Of a stretch of 13,247 nt of DNA, positions 13,227 through 13,247 are shown in pieces (position 1 is the first letter of the stretch; each line of letters opens with the position of its first letter). The DNA is from Streptomyces speibonae (GTDB lineage Bacteria > Actinomycetota > Actinomycetes > Streptomycetales > Streptomycetaceae). The DNA is taken from contig KL568533.1 in NCBI GenBank assembly GCA_000715605.1, positions 86,189 through 99,435 on the forward strand. Direction: 5' to 3'. A program made the position numbers and the translations under genes. The notes under the pieces are model-generated. The model had not been told where the DNA came from and ran no database searches. It was given only the letters and a program-made list of their open reading frames with translations.

Positions 13227-13247
13227 ATGCAGAGCCGCACCACAGCC
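13227..13247 (+). CDS. Start of an unidentified gene cut by the window edge
   Basis: Seven codons (MQSRTTA) from an ATG placed just after a -10-like TATGGT. The gene is called only because of that promoter-start spacing and because the preceding divergent region needs a plus-strand partner. No product can be named from seven residues. Confidence 0.35.

Overview
The window looks like the chromosome of a Streptomyces or a very close actinomycete. GC content is very high, third codon positions are almost all G or C, GTG starts are common, several promoter-start arrangements look leaderless, and the gene order matches the conserved Streptomyces pfkA / pta-ackA / pyk neighbourhood (around SCO5419-SCO5427 in S. 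coelicolor, from memory). No tRNA, rRNA, CRISPR array, insertion sequence or phage gene was seen, and nothing looks recently transferred.

Left end (1-1457): the C-terminal end of a zinc-type quinone/alcohol oxidoreductase (MDR superfamily), a FrnE/DsbA-like thiol oxidoreductase, and a 69-residue acidic protein with a CX6C pair whose start overlaps the oxidoreductase stop (ATGA). This looks like a small redox operon closed by a hairpin. A tandem-HTH (XRE) regulator with a probable leaderless GTG start follows (1645-2355), convergent with pfkA.

Central block (2400-8495): core carbon metabolism. pfkA (minus) is divergent from pta-ackA-pyk (plus). Pfk commits fructose 6-phosphate to glycolysis, Pyk makes pyruvate and ATP, and Pta-AckA interconverts acetyl-CoA and acetate with ATP formation. 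pta and ackA are coupled by a GTGA overlap. pyk has its own AT-rich operator-like palindrome and a possible leaderless promoter. A strong bidirectional hairpin (8516-8554) ends this block.

Right block (8586-11319, all minus): a cell-envelope cassette. In transcription order it holds a DUF6230 secreted protein, a DUF6114 four-helix membrane protein, and a long secreted or anchored Ser/Pro/Ala/Asp-rich protein with an LEA-like stretch and a conserved-looking C-terminal domain. Function is unknown. Its 680-base upstream region holds a leader stem-loop, a possible 55-codon gene, TTACT/AGTAA inverted repeats and a 38-base hairpin with an AT-rich tip.

Right end (12000-13247): a CnoX/YbbN-like thioredoxin-TPR protein (minus), then a short divergent intergenic region with a 17-base palindrome and the first codons of a plus-strand gene cut by the window edge. 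The most interesting unexplained items are the DsbA-like/CX6C pair, the DUF6230-DUF6114-secreted cassette with its upstream repeats, and the pyk operator.
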